Shown one piece after another: positions 23,753-36,029 of a DNA stretch of 64,000 nucleotides. The notes under the pieces are model-generated. The model made no database searches. It was not told the DNA's origin and saw only the letters and a program-made list of their open reading frames with translations. The DNA comes from Chytridium lagenaria (Eukaryota > Chytridiomycota > Chytridiomycetes > Chytridiales > Chytridiaceae): assembly GCA_025449115.1 (NCBI GenBank), contig JAHLKC010000100.1, positions 82,376 to 146,375 on the forward strand. The letters are read 5' to 3'. A program made the translations under genes and the position numbers. Numbering within the stretch: position 1 is the first letter of the stretch; the number at the start of each line of letters is the position of its first letter.

Positions 23753-24240
23753 TTTCTGTGCTTCTGTGCTTTGTTGTTTTGTTTTGTTTTTTGTTGACCA
23801 AGGATGAAAGATGGGCAATGGTGAGGGTGAATAGTGTAGGGTTGGATGAGGAGATGGTAATGGTGCTTTGATGTATGTACTAGGAAATCGCGGTGGTTTA
23901 ATATGGTGTAAAGAGGTTTTGTTGATGTTTTGGATGGTCAATGGATGGATGGATGTGGATAGGTAGTGTCCTCTGTTCCATGTGCAGAGATCCTAATACC
24001 GCCGCCCTCTTTCTAAAAACTAATGTTTAAAAACCGATGAGCTCGATCCAGCCAGCAACCCGTCAGCAGTAAAGTGGGGAGTGTTTGCTTCTCGAGTGGT
24101 GTTGTAATGTGTATTTGGTGCAATGTAGCAAGTGTATGTAGGCAGTAGTCAATGATAAAGGTATAAACTTACAAACCAAATTTCTTGTTTTGCCATTTTC
24201 TGTGTCCGATTAAAATTAATTTCTTAGAGAACACAACCAT
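23753..24240. other. Divergent promoter region
   Basis: A 488-bp interval between the glycosyltransferase (-) and SET-MYND (+) starts. Short frames only. Confidence 0.45.
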
Positions 24241-26023
24241 GTCTGCCGATCATGGTCTCAACGTCAACGTCAACGTCAACGACGACGACGACGCACTCAC
24301 CCGCCAACTCCTTCCCCCAACCCTCCCTCCCTCCGAATGTTTCTTTCGCATCCGCCAAACCCCTCATCAAGGCCGCCACGTCATCTCCACCCAAGATCTC
24401 CCCATCGACACCCTCGTGATGCCCCACTCCGTCCGTACGCATTCGCCATTCTCGATGGATTCAAGAAACGGTATTGCGCGGTATGCCTCCGTCAATGTGA
24501 GAGTGGACAGAGGACGTATGATGTGAGGTGTTTAGGGTGTGATCAGGTTTATTTTTGTTCGAGGGGGTGTTGGGAGGTGAGGGGGGGCATGAAGAGGTTT
24601 GTGGGTGTTGAGAAAGTTGGGTAAGTTATCGATGGGGGTGGTTTTTTTGTTTTTGTTTGTTTTTCTTTCTTTTTGCGTACGGTTGTTAATTGTTGGTTGT
24701 TTGTTTGGTAGCAACGTTTAAGGGGAGCGCGCATGAGAAGAGTATTATCAAGTTGGTGGTGATGGCGGTTATGGAGAAGAGGAGGGGGGAGGACCTAGAC
24801 CGAATCTTGGGGTGGATGGGGCGGGTGGGATGTTGTAAAGTGGGTTCATGACCAAAATGGAGAGGGTAGAAAGGATGAAAAGGATGAGAAAAGTGAGGTT
24901 GAGAGTGTTGTGAAAGGGATGGAGAGATTAGAGGTGGGAGGAGAGGATGTTGGGAGAAACGTTCAAGAAGGATTGGAAGGGAATGAAGGAGAGAAAACAA
25001 AGGATACAATGTAAGTATTTTTAATTTATCAAAATACCACACCTAAAGTAATTATTAACTGACAACAATAAAAAAAAAGATAGAATGCAAGATGAGCCTG
25101 ATAAAGAATCAACACCATACCAAAAGTCACTTGCCAAATACACTTACCTTTTCGAGACGCTCTCCATCACATCATACCCATCCCCACCACTGACAACGCT
25201 CCTCTCTCTCCCAAGTACATTCACCGTGGATCCGCTCCCATCAGCTCCATGGTCGTCCATCCTCTCTCTCCAATCGCACCTCCAAGACTGGAGTGCAGAG
25301 ATGCACCAAGACTGGAAAAAGACGCGCAAGTTTGCAGAAAAGATGTTGGAGGAAATGGGTGTGGGTGATGAGGATGTGGGTGGAGTGATGGAGCTTGTGA
25401 GTAGGATTGAGAGTAATGGGTTTGGGGTTTGGGCAAAGGGGAAGGAGAGTTGTGTGGGGAGAGCAGTGTATCCGGAAGCGAGTTTCTTTAATGTAAATAA
25501 TTTGTTGTTATTTTGGTTTGTTTTTTTGGTTTTATTTGTTTACTAATGATTTTCTTTTTTCATATTAAAAAAACTGTTTTATCAGCATTCCTGTGATCCT
25601 AGTTGTGAATGTGTGCAGGTGCAAGGGATACTGACGGTCAAGACTCGGAGAGCTGTAAAGAAAGGTATTTGAGAAGAAAAGAAAGAAAGAATGAACAACA
25701 GTATTCTTTGTAGCTTGCAGCTTGTAGTATGTAGTAGTGATAATAATGATGTTATTTTTAGGAGAAGAGTTGACGATATCGTATATTGACACGGCAATAA
25801 CGTCACGAGCGTTGAGACAGAGCACCTTGTTTGAAGATTATTTCTTCAAGTGTGAGTGTGTGAGATGTGACGAGAGTGTTGTTGGTAGTAGTAGTAGTAT
25901 TAGTAGTAGTAGTGGTGGTGGTAATAGTAGTAATAGTTACAGCAAGAATAGTAAGAATAAGAATAATGAGCATAAGAATAAGAATAAGCAAAAGCATAGT
26001 AAGAATAAAGTAATAAAGAAATA
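24241..26023 (+). CDS. SET and MYND domain protein (SMYD family)
   Basis: Probable protein lysine methyltransferase. The start MSADHGLNVNVNVNDDDD is encoded by a short GTCAAC repeat and a GAC run. The first SET half reads CFFRIRQTPHQGRHVIS and PYAFAILDGF. The MYND zinc finger is YCAVCLRQCE then CLGCDQVYFCSRGCW. The linker has ATFKGSAHEKSIIKLV. The core SET motifs are YPEASFFNHSCDPSCE (family NHSCxPN), split by an intron after FFN, and GEELTISYID. The cysteine-rich post-SET end FFKCECVRCDE follows. The C-terminus is then a Ser/Asn/Lys-rich tail coded by AGT and AAT-type microsatellites (about 25880-26020), so the usual helical C-terminal domain is missing. Introns with GT..AG sit near 24619, 25495, 25663 and elsewhere. 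One frame slip near 24430. Confidence 0.85.
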
Positions 26024-26881
26024 AGGAAATTTATTAAAAGTGTACTTTGAAAGAGTAACAAGCAAAATAAATAATAAATAATAAATAAAATATACAATCA
26101 ACAGACTGCGTCTCTCAACTAAAACAAACTTCTTGGTTCCTTGTGTCACCATATTCTCCGAATTGGTTGTTACACCAATAAAATAACATATTTGTTTTAA
26201 ATTAGCTCAGTCAGATTTATTATTTATTTTTATTTATTTTTATTTCTTTATTAATATTATTACCAAAATAGGCATTTATTTTAATAAATAATAAAAAAGA
26301 CAAAAAAGGTGGACTGCATCCCAATAAATAAATAAATATAAATAAATAATAAAATATTTTATACCCAATAAACATCCTATCCAATCCATCTATTACCTAA
26401 TACACCTAATATACCTACTATACCTATCCATCCATCCACCATCCACCATCCGATATAAATAAAATATAAAAATCCTATACTCCGAATCCCGAGTATATAG
26501 TATTTTAGTACTAATAGTTATTTGCTTTTTAAAAATATAATTATTTGTATTTATTAGACTGGACTGATCTGAATGACTTGGTCTTTTTTCTTCTTCTTTT
26601 TTCCTCTCTCTTCCTCTCTCTGTTCCTCCTCTCTTTCACACCCCCTGAAGAAGAGACTGAGACCTTTTTTTCTCAATATAATCATATTAATTAATTATAT
26701 AGTACTGATGTGCCTATAGTAATTAATTAATTATACCTGCCTGCCTGCTGCACTAACTGACTGCCACTATATACTCTTACTACATACTGACTGACTGACT
26801 GACTGACTGAACTGTTACTGACTGCATACCTTCTCTAACCCTCATTCATATCTCTGCTTTTTTCATTGATTCTATTCCTAA

Positions 26882-26917
<36 letters not shown>

Positions 26918-27560
26918 AACCACTACTACTACTTCAAACCATCATCACTACCACCACCACCACCGTCATCAAACATTCATCAACACAGGACTCTGAATCA
27001 ACCTCTCAACTCACATTACTACAAAGGAACCACCCTCATCACACATCAAAATCAATCATAAGCATCATCAAGCATCATCTTGAAGCAAACACCTCATCAA
27101 ACTTGAACCCGACACCTCATCTCCTCTCTGAAAAAGAAAAACCATCGTTCAAAAGAGATACATCTGCCCTATTCCGGATCAGACCCATCCAAGGAAACAG
27201 AAGGACACTTGGAAGAACCAGCCTACTTTAAAACCAAAAAAACAATCGTCTGGAGAGAGAACATAGCAAGGAACCCTTTTGCCATTGCCAACCCTCATAC
27301 CCTTTAAACGGGCGAAATATCTTTAAGGAGAAACAAAACCCAACTTTACATCTCTACATCGCTACTCCCGCATCAAAGCGTCAGATGCCTCCACCTCCTC
27401 TATCCCTTTCGAATCGTTAAAAGAAGAAAAACTTGGAAAAGGAAATCCCCACTCTATCAACTACATCACCACATTACCAAACCACCCATCATCACCACCA
27501 CCACCACCACACTAGACCTTAATTATTCCAGAAATCAGAAAAAACACATCAACTACCACC
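26024..27560. other. AT-rich intergenic region with microsatellites
   Basis: Contains AAAT/TTTA-rich sequence (26030-26360), a CTGA tetranucleotide run (about 26787-26811) and a CTA trinucleotide run (about 26882-26917). The last 600 bp before the next ATG are C/A-rich with many CATCAT/ACC stretches, typical of a long fungal 5' leader. The 121-codon frame at 26866 is microsatellite translation and is not called. Confidence 0.55.
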
Positions 27561-29033
27561 ATGCCACCTGCAAGAGGTTCTGCAACAGTGTCTCTACAGC
27601 ATCTCGGTCGTTACAGTGAGTATTGACAGCGAATGATGCCTTTTTTCCTTGGGGAATGGCTGGGAGTAATTGTATTGAGCGAGCAGATTGTGGGTTGGAG
27701 AAAGTGGGAGCGAGTTTGGCGAAAAAATATGACTTTATCTTGAGTGCTTCAATGGAGGGCAAACGAGTGATAGCCATGATCCTATTTTCAAGCGAGCAGG
27801 AATTATTCAATTAGTTCTATAGACATTGCGAGCCATAGCGAGCAGTCCATTCAAAGAGATATCATTCATCATTTTCTAATCTCTCCCTCGCACTCTCTTT
27901 AACTAATATATTCTTCAAAACAAAGGCCGACTTGCAAGATCATTCTCGACCTCTCTCAAGTAGCCCAACAAATCGACACACAAAGAGCCATTGTCGAATC
28001 CCTAAGATCCGAATACCAACATCTCAACTTTTTAGCAAATCAACAACGTGAAGTCATGTATGTTCTTGTCCCCTTTCCTCCAACGCATACTTTTTGTTTC
28101 TTCTTCTTCTTCGTCTACTTTACTCTACGCATTCTTTTGTTTTCTTCTTCTTTTACTGTCCTTTACCATCACCTTAACCTCACCTTTGTAACTCTTTTTC
28201 CATATTTTAATTCCAGTGTCAATGAAGCCGTTGAAGCCGTTGCGAAAGTAGCAGTGTCGAAACTGAAATCCAAGAACCCCATCTTTAACATTCTCAAGAA
28301 AAAAGTCGTCAGCGCAAAGGATTTGGAGGCGCTTGCAAATTCTCAGATTCCCGAAGCTTTCCACCGGCGGAAACAGAGGAAATGCAAAGAAGCGCCCAAG
28401 CGCTGGAACTGCTAATAGCTGAAGAGAAAAGGTAAATTTTAAATTTGAGATTTTCTCAACGGGCATTTCTTTTTCTTTTTTCTTCTGTTTTCTTTCCCAC
28501 AACTTTTCTATCTTTCAATTTAAATTGAACTTCTTTTCTCACTCTGTTTATGTCTTATTTCTACATTGTAGCTTGAAGACCTCGAACTTTCCCAAACCGA
28601 CCTCCTCTCCAAACAACTCGACCTCTCCCACCTCCTCTCCGACGTTTTCGCCTCTGACGACGTTGATGTCCGCGCCGTTGCCGTCTACACCTCCCTCCGC
28701 TCCCATCTCCAAGACTACAAAGCCTCTGTCACCCAACTCGAACTCGCGCGAGATCATCTCACCACCACCAAGCATATGATGGTGGAGATCACAGAGATGG
28801 TGGAGATGGCTCTTGTTGTAGCGAGGAGTGAAGAGGGATGGTGATGGAGGGGATAGAGCCTACGGCTTATGCTTCACCGAATCAACCGGGAGGAGGAGGA
28901 GGGGCTGGGGAGGAGGTGATGAGGGAGGTGGAGAAGGCGTTTGTGGGGATGAGAGAGAGAATGGAGTTGGCTGTATCGCTGGCACCTTGTTTACCGCCTG
29001 TGCCGCCTACATTGTGAGTTATCCTTTTTGTGC

Positions 29034-29072
<39 letters not shown>

Positions 29073-29848
29073 TGGTTGGTTTGTGGTTCTATTTCAATTC
29101 TTATTTCCGTTCTATTTATACCCTTTTCATTATCATAATCAATTTATTCCCCATTTTACTCTTACCGTTTTTATTATCATTCTCAACTTCTTCACGGTCT
29201 TTTTTTTCAACCCGTTTATTATCATTTCGAATTTACTTTCAATTTATTTCTTTTTCTTCCCTTTTGCCACTTTTCATTTCTATCCATTCTTTCATACTTT
29301 ACTCTTCCCCTCTCTAACCCATCCATCTTTCATTTACAGACTGCACCTCCCCTCCCTCCTCCCCCCTCAAACCCCTCCCACCCAACACCTCCCCCTCCTC
29401 CACACCCATCTCACCCAAACCCTCCCAACCCACCTCACCCACCTCCTCGACCTCCTCACCCGCTCCCACACCTTCTCCCTCCAATCCTTCCTCGAACTCG
29501 ACGTCCGCGTCAACCTCGAACGCGACATGATCCTCTGTCGTCGCGTCGACGCCTTCCACGACGCCCTCGTCGAATTCCACGTCCGACGTATGGGGGGTCC
29601 GAAGCTGAAGTCCCGCGTCTTCATGTCGGCGTGCTTCAGGGTTGCGAACTCACACCTGACCCTATCCCCCTCCTTCCGCGTCATCATCGAAACCGAGTAA
29701 ACCCATGCCTACCTTTAACGTTGTACCCCATCCCGAGGGGAGGAGACGGGGAAGGGCAAGTTGGCGGCGGAGTCGACGCAACGACAGCTTTTGTCGACAA
29801 AGTTGGCGGAGGCGTTGAATCCGGCTGAGACGTGGGTGGTGCCGATTT
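27561..29848 (+). CDS. Predicted coiled-coil protein, unrecognised
   Basis: The start MPPARGSATVSLQHLGRY is followed by a donor at CGTTACA|GTGAGT. The next exon (from about 27927) carries KIILDLSQVAQQIDTQRAIV and ESLRSEYQHLNFLANQQREV. Then come VNEAVEAVAKVAVSKLKSKN, KVVSAKDLEALANSQIPEAF and ALELLIAEEK. A longer exon from about 28573 carries LEDLELSQTDLLSKQLDLSH and LRSHLQDYKASVTQLELARD. After an intron with a 30-base T run (29041-29070), an exon from about 29340 carries LLDLLTRSHTFSLQSFLELD and LCRRVDAFHDALVEF. The C-terminus reads KGKLAAESTQRQLLSTKLAE and ends in PAETWVVPI at TGA 29846. The heptad-like leucines and charged residues suggest long coiled coils. The frame slips near 28365, 28842 and 29600. 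No named family recognised. Confidence 0.6.
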
Positions 29849-30804
29849 GATTGTAGGGGTTGTGTATAGAACTTCATAAGCGTACCTTTTTTTTTGCGTG
29901 CCTCATCTACGCTCGTCAACCTTCCGACTTTTTACGTTTAATGTATTTTTTCGGGTGTTTTTTTTTATTGCATTGTTTGTTGTGTGCGTTTCTCGGTTTT
30001 TTTACCATCCCCACCTTCTTCTTGCTTTGTTTTTTCTTTTTCTAAAAATGACGCTTTTTTTTGGTGCGTCAAATAAACAAGATGAAAATATTAGATAATG
30101 AATTCTTTTGGAACGATCTTGAATTCTTGTCCAAACACTTGCATTTAAACGTCCCCCAACCATCTCCCAAAGCAAGCTTCAATGCTCTTATTAATTTCTT
30201 TCGCGTCCTCTTCAATATGAACACCCCGAATTATCTCAACGCCCTCATATTTGTCAAAACGAGCCTTCATGTGCACTGGATTGTTCCAAAAATGCCATGA
30301 CATAAACAAAGGGGCTTGGAAACGTGAATATCGGGCGTTCAACATAGTTCTTGGTATGGCTTTATTTGTACGTGTTTCCAAAATGACTTTATAAAAATAT
30401 TGTTATCCTAATGCATGTTATTTGCCTTTCAGGCGGCCACCCTTTCATCGCGGAAATCATCTTCATGTATGCTGTTGCCATTAGAGTGGTCACCCCTTTC
30501 ACCGAAAGTTAATCCGTCTTGTCACAAACTTCATATGTGCGATTGTCATCACCTCCAACCACCACCCCCAAAACAAACAAAAAAATCTTTTGTGCTGATC
30601 GTCATCACCTCCAACCACCCACAACATAAACACAAAAGAATCCCGGATGAACGACGCGCTCCAAGATAAAAAGGCGGGAAAAGGACCGTAATATCAGGAG
30701 TTCAACCACATCTCGTGTTGTGACTTTATTTGGACGTGTTCCAAATGCTATTAAAATATAATATTATCATCATGATGCTCTTGCCAATAGACTTTCACCG
30801 AAAG
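29849..30804. other. Intergenic region with duplicated carrier-gene end
   Basis: Between the coiled-coil gene and the last exon of the SLC25A44-like gene. It holds no intact gene, but it carries a decayed copy of the carrier's terminal exon and flanks (see the repeat entry at 30323-30890). Confidence 0.6.
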
Positions 30805-30890
30805 TTAATCCGTCTTGACGCTCACAAACTTGACAATCTCATATGTGCTGATCGTCATCACCTACAGCCACATCCCCAAAACAAACAAAA
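30323..30890. repeat. ~360-bp tandem duplication covering the terminal exon of the carrier gene
   Basis: Copy A (30323-30572) and copy B (30685-30890) share the order ttcaaca...tttattt.gacgtgt, caccgaaagttaatccgtct, cacaaact, catatgtgc, tcatcacct and aaaacaaacaaaaa. Copy B includes the real last exon of the SLC25A44-like gene (30805-30861, minus strand). Copy A has the matching exon with small deletions that break its frame. A third partial copy of the splice-acceptor end lies at 30591-30625 (gtgctgatcgtcatcacct). Start-to-start spacing of A and B is about 362 bp. Confidence 0.75.
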
Positions 30891-32510
30891 AGAGGATCGC
30901 GATTAACGACGCGCAACAAGAAAAAAAAAAAACAAAACAGAGACGAAATATAAAAATAGGAGGAAAACGATAAAGAAAAAAAAAAACAAAAAAACTCACC
31001 GACACGGGTGCAATCTGCAATATCCTCGCCCCCATCCCCCTCGTAAACCCTTTCCACCCTTCACTCCTCCAAAGCATCCCCACATTCTCCACCAACTCCA
31101 TCACCGCCCCCTTCCCACCTTCCCTCCTCATCGTCTGCATCCTCGTCTTAATCACATCCATGGGATTCGTCACCGCCGCACTCACGGCTCCCGCCATAAA
31201 CCCAGACATGCCGGATACCATCAAATCACGGGTGGCGGCGGCGGCGGCGACAGAGGTGGGTTGGGTGGTGGAGGAGGTGGTGACGAGGGTGAGGGTGGGA
31301 GGGGTGGGGGTTTGAGCGCCGAGGGAGTAGAGGATGATGCGACGGGTGAGAGCGAATGTTCCCCACCATACTGCTGAGGAAGGAACGTAGGTGAGGATGG
31401 AGGGGAGGGAACCACGGTATAACCCTGATATACCCTCGTTTTTCAATATGTTCACGATAACGTCCGATCCATTCCGATAAGGTGTTGCCCCGTCGCGCCT
31501 CACACTCTTTTTATTTTGAATCATCAATCTGGAACAAGGGGGAGTGTTAATTTGGGTTGGAGTGTGAAAAGGGGGGATATACTTTTGACTGACAACGTCA
31601 ATGGGGATGACGACACATTGGGAAGATAAGGATGCGATACCACCACCGAGGAAATTGCAGAGGACGGCTATTTGGTTTGGATGCCAGGTGGATGTGGAGA
31701 GGGATGGAGATGAGAAGAGACGTTCGAGGTAGTGTTTTGAGGCTTCAAAGGAGGAGAGGTAGAGGACTTGGGCGGGGATGGCGCCGATGGCTGTGACGGT
31801 GAAGCCTTGGTAGAGGGCTGTGGAAAAAAAAGGGAAGCATGTTATGGGACTTTTTAATGGTGTTTTTGTCGATAAAATAAAGAAAACCCCACCTCTAAAT
31901 CCTTCTTGTCTTAGGATTGTTTTAAACGTCTTGAACGTTCTAAATGCATGTTGCTATAAACATAGCCGTCTCATCAGTTAATGCAATCTATTGGGAAAAA
32001 GAAAAACTTTTCTTACCTCACTTGCAACTTGCAGTCGTGTTTTAACGAGAGCAATGGGGTAAATGGTAGCACGTACGGCGAGAAAGAGGACAGCGCTGGA
32101 GGTGAAGAAGCGCGGCTTGTCCAGGCTGCAATGAAAAGTGGTGTCAGCGTCGTGTTAGAATTTGGCTTGTCATGCAAGAGGAATGATGCATGTGATCAGA
32201 TATTAGAGTTGATAAAGACAAGTGACAGAAGGCTCCTTTCCATCCATGAAGCCGATCATGGATTCCTTGCATCTCTTTATCCAGAAAACATTTGTCGTCC
32301 TTTAGTTGCTTTTGCTCGTGTGGTTGGGAATCCAAAAGGGATATGCCGATCGTTTCACCCCAGTCCTCAGTGATAGGGTGAGTTATGTGTGTATGCTTGA
32401 GCGCATCTGATGAGGTAGAAACTGATACGACTTTCTTTCATTCCCTCCCGCATCAAGTGATCTGCATATAAGATGTCGGCTCACCTATCCCAACTTGCAT
32501 CCGTCTGCAT
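30805..32510 (-). CDS. SLC25A44-like mitochondrial carrier, 6 exons
   Basis: Inner-membrane solute carrier with three repeats. Human SLC25A44 carries branched-chain amino acids, and substrate identity here is inference. Exon 1 (32510-32485) encodes MQTDASWD. Exon 2 (32125-32017) gives SLDKPRFFTSSAVLFLAVRA and TIYPIALVKTRLQVASE, the first PxxxxKTRLQ signature. Exon 3 (31953-31893) is QHAFRTFKTILRQEGFR. Exon 4 (from 31817) gives ALYQGFTVTAIGAIPAQVLY and GGGIASLSSQCVVIPIDVVS, where PIDVVSQ is the second signature. Exon 5 starts LMIQNKKSVRRDGATPYRN, with LYRGSLPSILTYVPSSAVWW and the third signature NPMDVIKTRMQT, ending RILQIAPVS. Exon 6 (30861-30805) is VMTISTYEIVKFVSVKTD. The LDK..F..RATIYP start is typical of SLC25A44. 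No frame slips seen. The first intron (359 bp) is unusually long. Confidence 0.88.
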
Positions 32511-32743
32511 TTATTGATGTGTTCAGGCGGGATTTGATATTGATTTTTCAGGGTGTAAGTGGATAAGATTGCAGAGGGTTTGAGGTGGGTTGTTTGGTTG
32601 ATGTTTGATGGTTAAGGTTGTAGATGTTAAAGGAAAAGGGGGAGAGCAGGGTAAGGAGTAGTAGAGAGTATAATGGAGGGTGATGATGGAGATGATGCTG
32701 ATGATGGTGATGATGATGGTTGCTGCAATGGAATGGAAATGGA

Positions 32744-32798
<55 letters not shown>

Positions 32799-33133
32799 GT
32801 TGTTGTTGCTGTTGATGAATGTTCTAGTAAGGAAGGGGAAGGAGGCCGAGTAGGAGGTAGTCGTTACGAGTAGGTAAATAGTATTTATGGTATTATTATT
32901 ATTGTACTTATAGTTACTATAACTTTTTATTATATAGTTTTGCTGTTATTTATCAATTACATAATACATAGATCTTGTGTAACATGTTAGGAATAATAAT
33001 TATAATATGAATTATTTATTTAATATTATTACGGAATTTATATATTTTATTAATAATTAATATTACCATTTCAACCACCATCGCATCCCCATTCCCATTA
33101 CATCCGCATCCGCATCCCCATCCCGTATCAGAA
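32511..33133. promoter_or_regulatory. Divergent promoter region with a GT microsatellite
   Basis: 623 bp separate the diverging carrier (-) and PCID2-like (+) starts. It contains a GT dinucleotide run of about 53 bp (32745-32797), followed by AT-rich DNA with TATATA-like stretches up to the PCID2 ATG. The regulatory role is inferred from position only. Confidence 0.5.
32745..32797. repeat. GT dinucleotide microsatellite
   Basis: About 26 uninterrupted GT units, directly visible. Confidence 0.97.
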
Positions 33134-35272
33134 ATGTCATCAGGAGCAGTAGCTGCGGCAAGAAAACAGCTCAACTCTTTCATCGATACCTTCATCTCGC
33201 GTGTGAACGATGAGGATGGAGAGGAATTGGCTGAAATGATGAGAATGCCTTCTGCATCATCAAAATCATCATCCTATTCATCCTCACCATCTTATCAGCA
33301 TCCTGTCCTATCTGATGCTGTCATTCTTCAGGTAAAACAAACTACATTGTTTCATCACCGTTTTTTTCTCAAAGAAAATCACTTGGTCTCATCTAATTAT
33401 TCCTATGATTTTAACACTATTACTATGCTTTCACTACATTATCTTGTTTTTATTTATGTTACTAGATGGACCCAATGCATTGGGAATCTTGCTCTAGAAG
33501 ACTCGACTCTCCTTGGTGTGATATTGTCCTTGGGCATTTAAGAGTCGCCAGGGCTGTAAGAACGTCGGACCCCGTCGATGCCTTTGCAGAGCAGACCGTG
33601 ATGGCTCAGTAAGTTACATTCGTTTTCCTTTCTTCTATATTTCATGTCTTTCATCTTACAATACTCCATCCCAGGCAATTCCATCAAGCTGCCACTACTC
33701 TAAACAAAAACTATCTCCCGGTCCTCTATACCATCATCCTGGACCTTAGGATCCTTGCAAACCTGGCTGACAATAGGCTTGGCGAGTCAGGGCAAAAGGC
33801 TACCTGTCTTGAGGAATGTGCCCGTGTCATGAACAAGGCCTTTTCTATCTGCGCTACAGATCGGTGAGTGCGAAGTCTGCTGCATGTTATGAGTATAGTT
33901 TATCAAGAACATTTCCGTGAAGCTCTAGCAAACGCGTCATCAGCTTGAAAGGAGCTGAATTTTTCCCGAGGGCCAGTTATCGCAACTTCACTGAGCCAAA
34001 AAAAAAAACAACAAAAAACAAACTAGAAATCACTACTGTTCCTACGTCTGCTACCGCTACATTTTACAACCTTCCTGCTTCTGCCGCTCTTACCCTAATC
34101 ATCTGGTTTTTTTATCGTTGAAATATAGTTTCTCTCCTATCGACAAGAGCAGAAAATGGGGTGCTTACTTTGTATGCAACTTGCTCTTCCAGACCTACTT
34201 TCGTGTAAGTGTCTCTAACTCTATATCCTTGTTTTCTTAGGAATATCTTTTATATACACTAACTCCTCACAAAATCAGCTAAAACAGATCAACCTTGCTA
34301 CCAATCTAATAAAGTCGCTCAGGAGTGCGGACCTTCCTGACCTCGAAAAATACCCAATAGGTCATGTCATCACCTTTAAATATTACATGGGAGTCCTCGC
34401 CTTTTATAATGAGCAATATCATAAGGTGATTTGCATCTGACGCGTTCTTTCTTCTTGTGAGCACATTACTAACCTTTGCTTGGGCAGGCTGACGAGTATC
34501 TTACCTTTGCAATAAAACATTGTCGTGCAGTGGGTCCCTCCCCTCATATATACCAACGCAATAGGCGGTACGTTTAATCGTCGTTTTCCATAAAAAAAAT
34601 CTTTTCTCACACCCTTTCCTTGTTTTCACAGACTTATTCTCAACTATCTCATTCCCACCCGTCTCATTTCTGGCAAGATCCCCCATCCCGAACTCTATCT
34701 CCGCTACCCCGCTCTCAAGGAAACCTACGAAGTCATCATCAAACGCCATTGTTGCTGGAAACCTGGGTGCCTTTGACGAAAGGCTTGAAACGCACCAACG
34801 CGATTTGATTGTGCATGGAACTTATCTCACGATGGAGCGGTGTCGGTTCTTGTGTTTTAGGAATTTGGCGAAGAAAGTGTGCGTATTGCGTACTATTTTT
34901 TTTGGGGGGTTTCGGTTTCTGGTTGTTTTTGTCTTTTCGTGTGGCTTTCCTTGGTAGCGCTGATTTAGGCTTTTTGGCTATATAGGTGGTTGTGTAAAGG
35001 AAAGCCGACGAGGATTGAGTTTTCAGCGTTTTTGAGTGCCGTGCACTTTGCGGGGTGTACGGATGTGGATACCGATGAAGTGGAGTGTATGCTTGCGAAT
35101 TTGATTGATAAGGTAAAATTCCATGGCCTTTTTTTTTTCGCGTCATACTTATTAACTCATACCGTATGTTACGTAGGGATATATGAAGGGGTATATGTCG
35201 AGGGAGAAGATGACGTTGGTTGTAAGCATGAATAATGCGTTTCCACCTATTTCTACGGTTTCCCTTGTTTGA
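33134..35272 (+). CDS. PCI-domain protein, PCID2/Thp1 homologue (TREX-2 mRNA export subunit)
   Basis: By family, a subunit of the TREX-2 complex that couples transcription to mRNA export at the nuclear pore. The start is MSSGAVAAARKQLNSFIDTF. After a Ser-rich loop, exon 2 reads MDPMHWESCSRRLDSPWCDI. Then come QFHQAATTLNKNYLPVLYTI, ILDLRILANLADNRLGES and KWGAYFVCNLLFQTYFR. The helical repeats continue with LKQINLATNLIKSLRSADLP, FKYYMGVLAFYNEQYHKADE and LNYLIPTRLISGKIPHPEL. The winged-helix (PCI) end has RDLIVHGTYLTMERCRFLC, IEFSAFLSAVHFAG and CMLANLIDKGYMKGYMSREK, with the tail NNAFPPISTVSLV at TGA 35270. Exons are joined by short GT..AG introns. One frame slip near 34750 (AAACGCCATTG). The length of about 430 residues fits the family. 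Confidence 0.9.
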
Positions 35273-36029
35273 GAGGTCCGGGATTTTTGCGGTGTCGTTG
35301 TTTTTTTCCTTTTTGTTTTTGGATATGGAGAAATCGTCCATTTTTTGGTATAATGAAAGAACGTGGTGTTGTATTTATTGTGGGATTCTTGATCTTTGAA
35401 ACAAACTTCGCTGTTTTTGATTATGGTCTTAAACGTTGCTATGTTTATGTGTCCTTTCACTTTAAAATTGCAACACAATTGGTATTGGAGTGGTTATGTA
35501 ATTCATATGCCGTCTTATCCAAAAATCGAATGATGTATACCTTAAGGATTTAAAGCTCTTTGTCCAATTAACGCTTGAAAGGTAAAGGGCGACAGACCTC
35601 CGTGCGTATAGCTCCTTTAACAATCAGTCTTAAACATTCTTCCCGCCCCCCACACCGTTTCATATAGGTCTTAGGCTCCTTCCGTTACAATTTCGCCCAA
35701 TTCAACTCAAGACTTTTCCCGCCCAGACCACACCATCCCCCCAAGCCTACAACACCGTCCACCTAAATCAAGACCACGGTCCACACACCTCAACATGCTC
35801 AAAAATACGTCCACATCCATGGACCCGAAAATCCCGACCTTCTGTTGCCGCACAAATGGTGATCCTTGATTGTCCCGATTCCTTACACGACCAATACGTT
35901 GATCACCTTCGATATCTGGGTGTAGCCATGCAACTTTGATTCCCCCCCCATCTAATACCCTCTCGTAATCTCCCTTACACAACCCTCTCCCGTGATTCAC
36001 CGCCCCCGTCGTCGTTGGCGCTCTTGATT
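35273..36029. other. Intergenic interval, coding status unclear
   Basis: Downstream of the PCID2-like gene. The plus strand has only short frames. The minus strand may continue the hypothetical gene that starts at 36284. No repeat or RNA gene seen. Confidence 0.35.

Noticed and set aside
26866..27231. 121-codon ORF starting MILFLTLLLLLL
   Set aside because: The leucine run is translation of a CTA microsatellite in a 5' leader.
31981..32373. 130-codon plus-strand ORF
   Set aside because: It overlaps, in antisense, the first intron and second exon of the well-supported carrier gene and has no recognisable domain.
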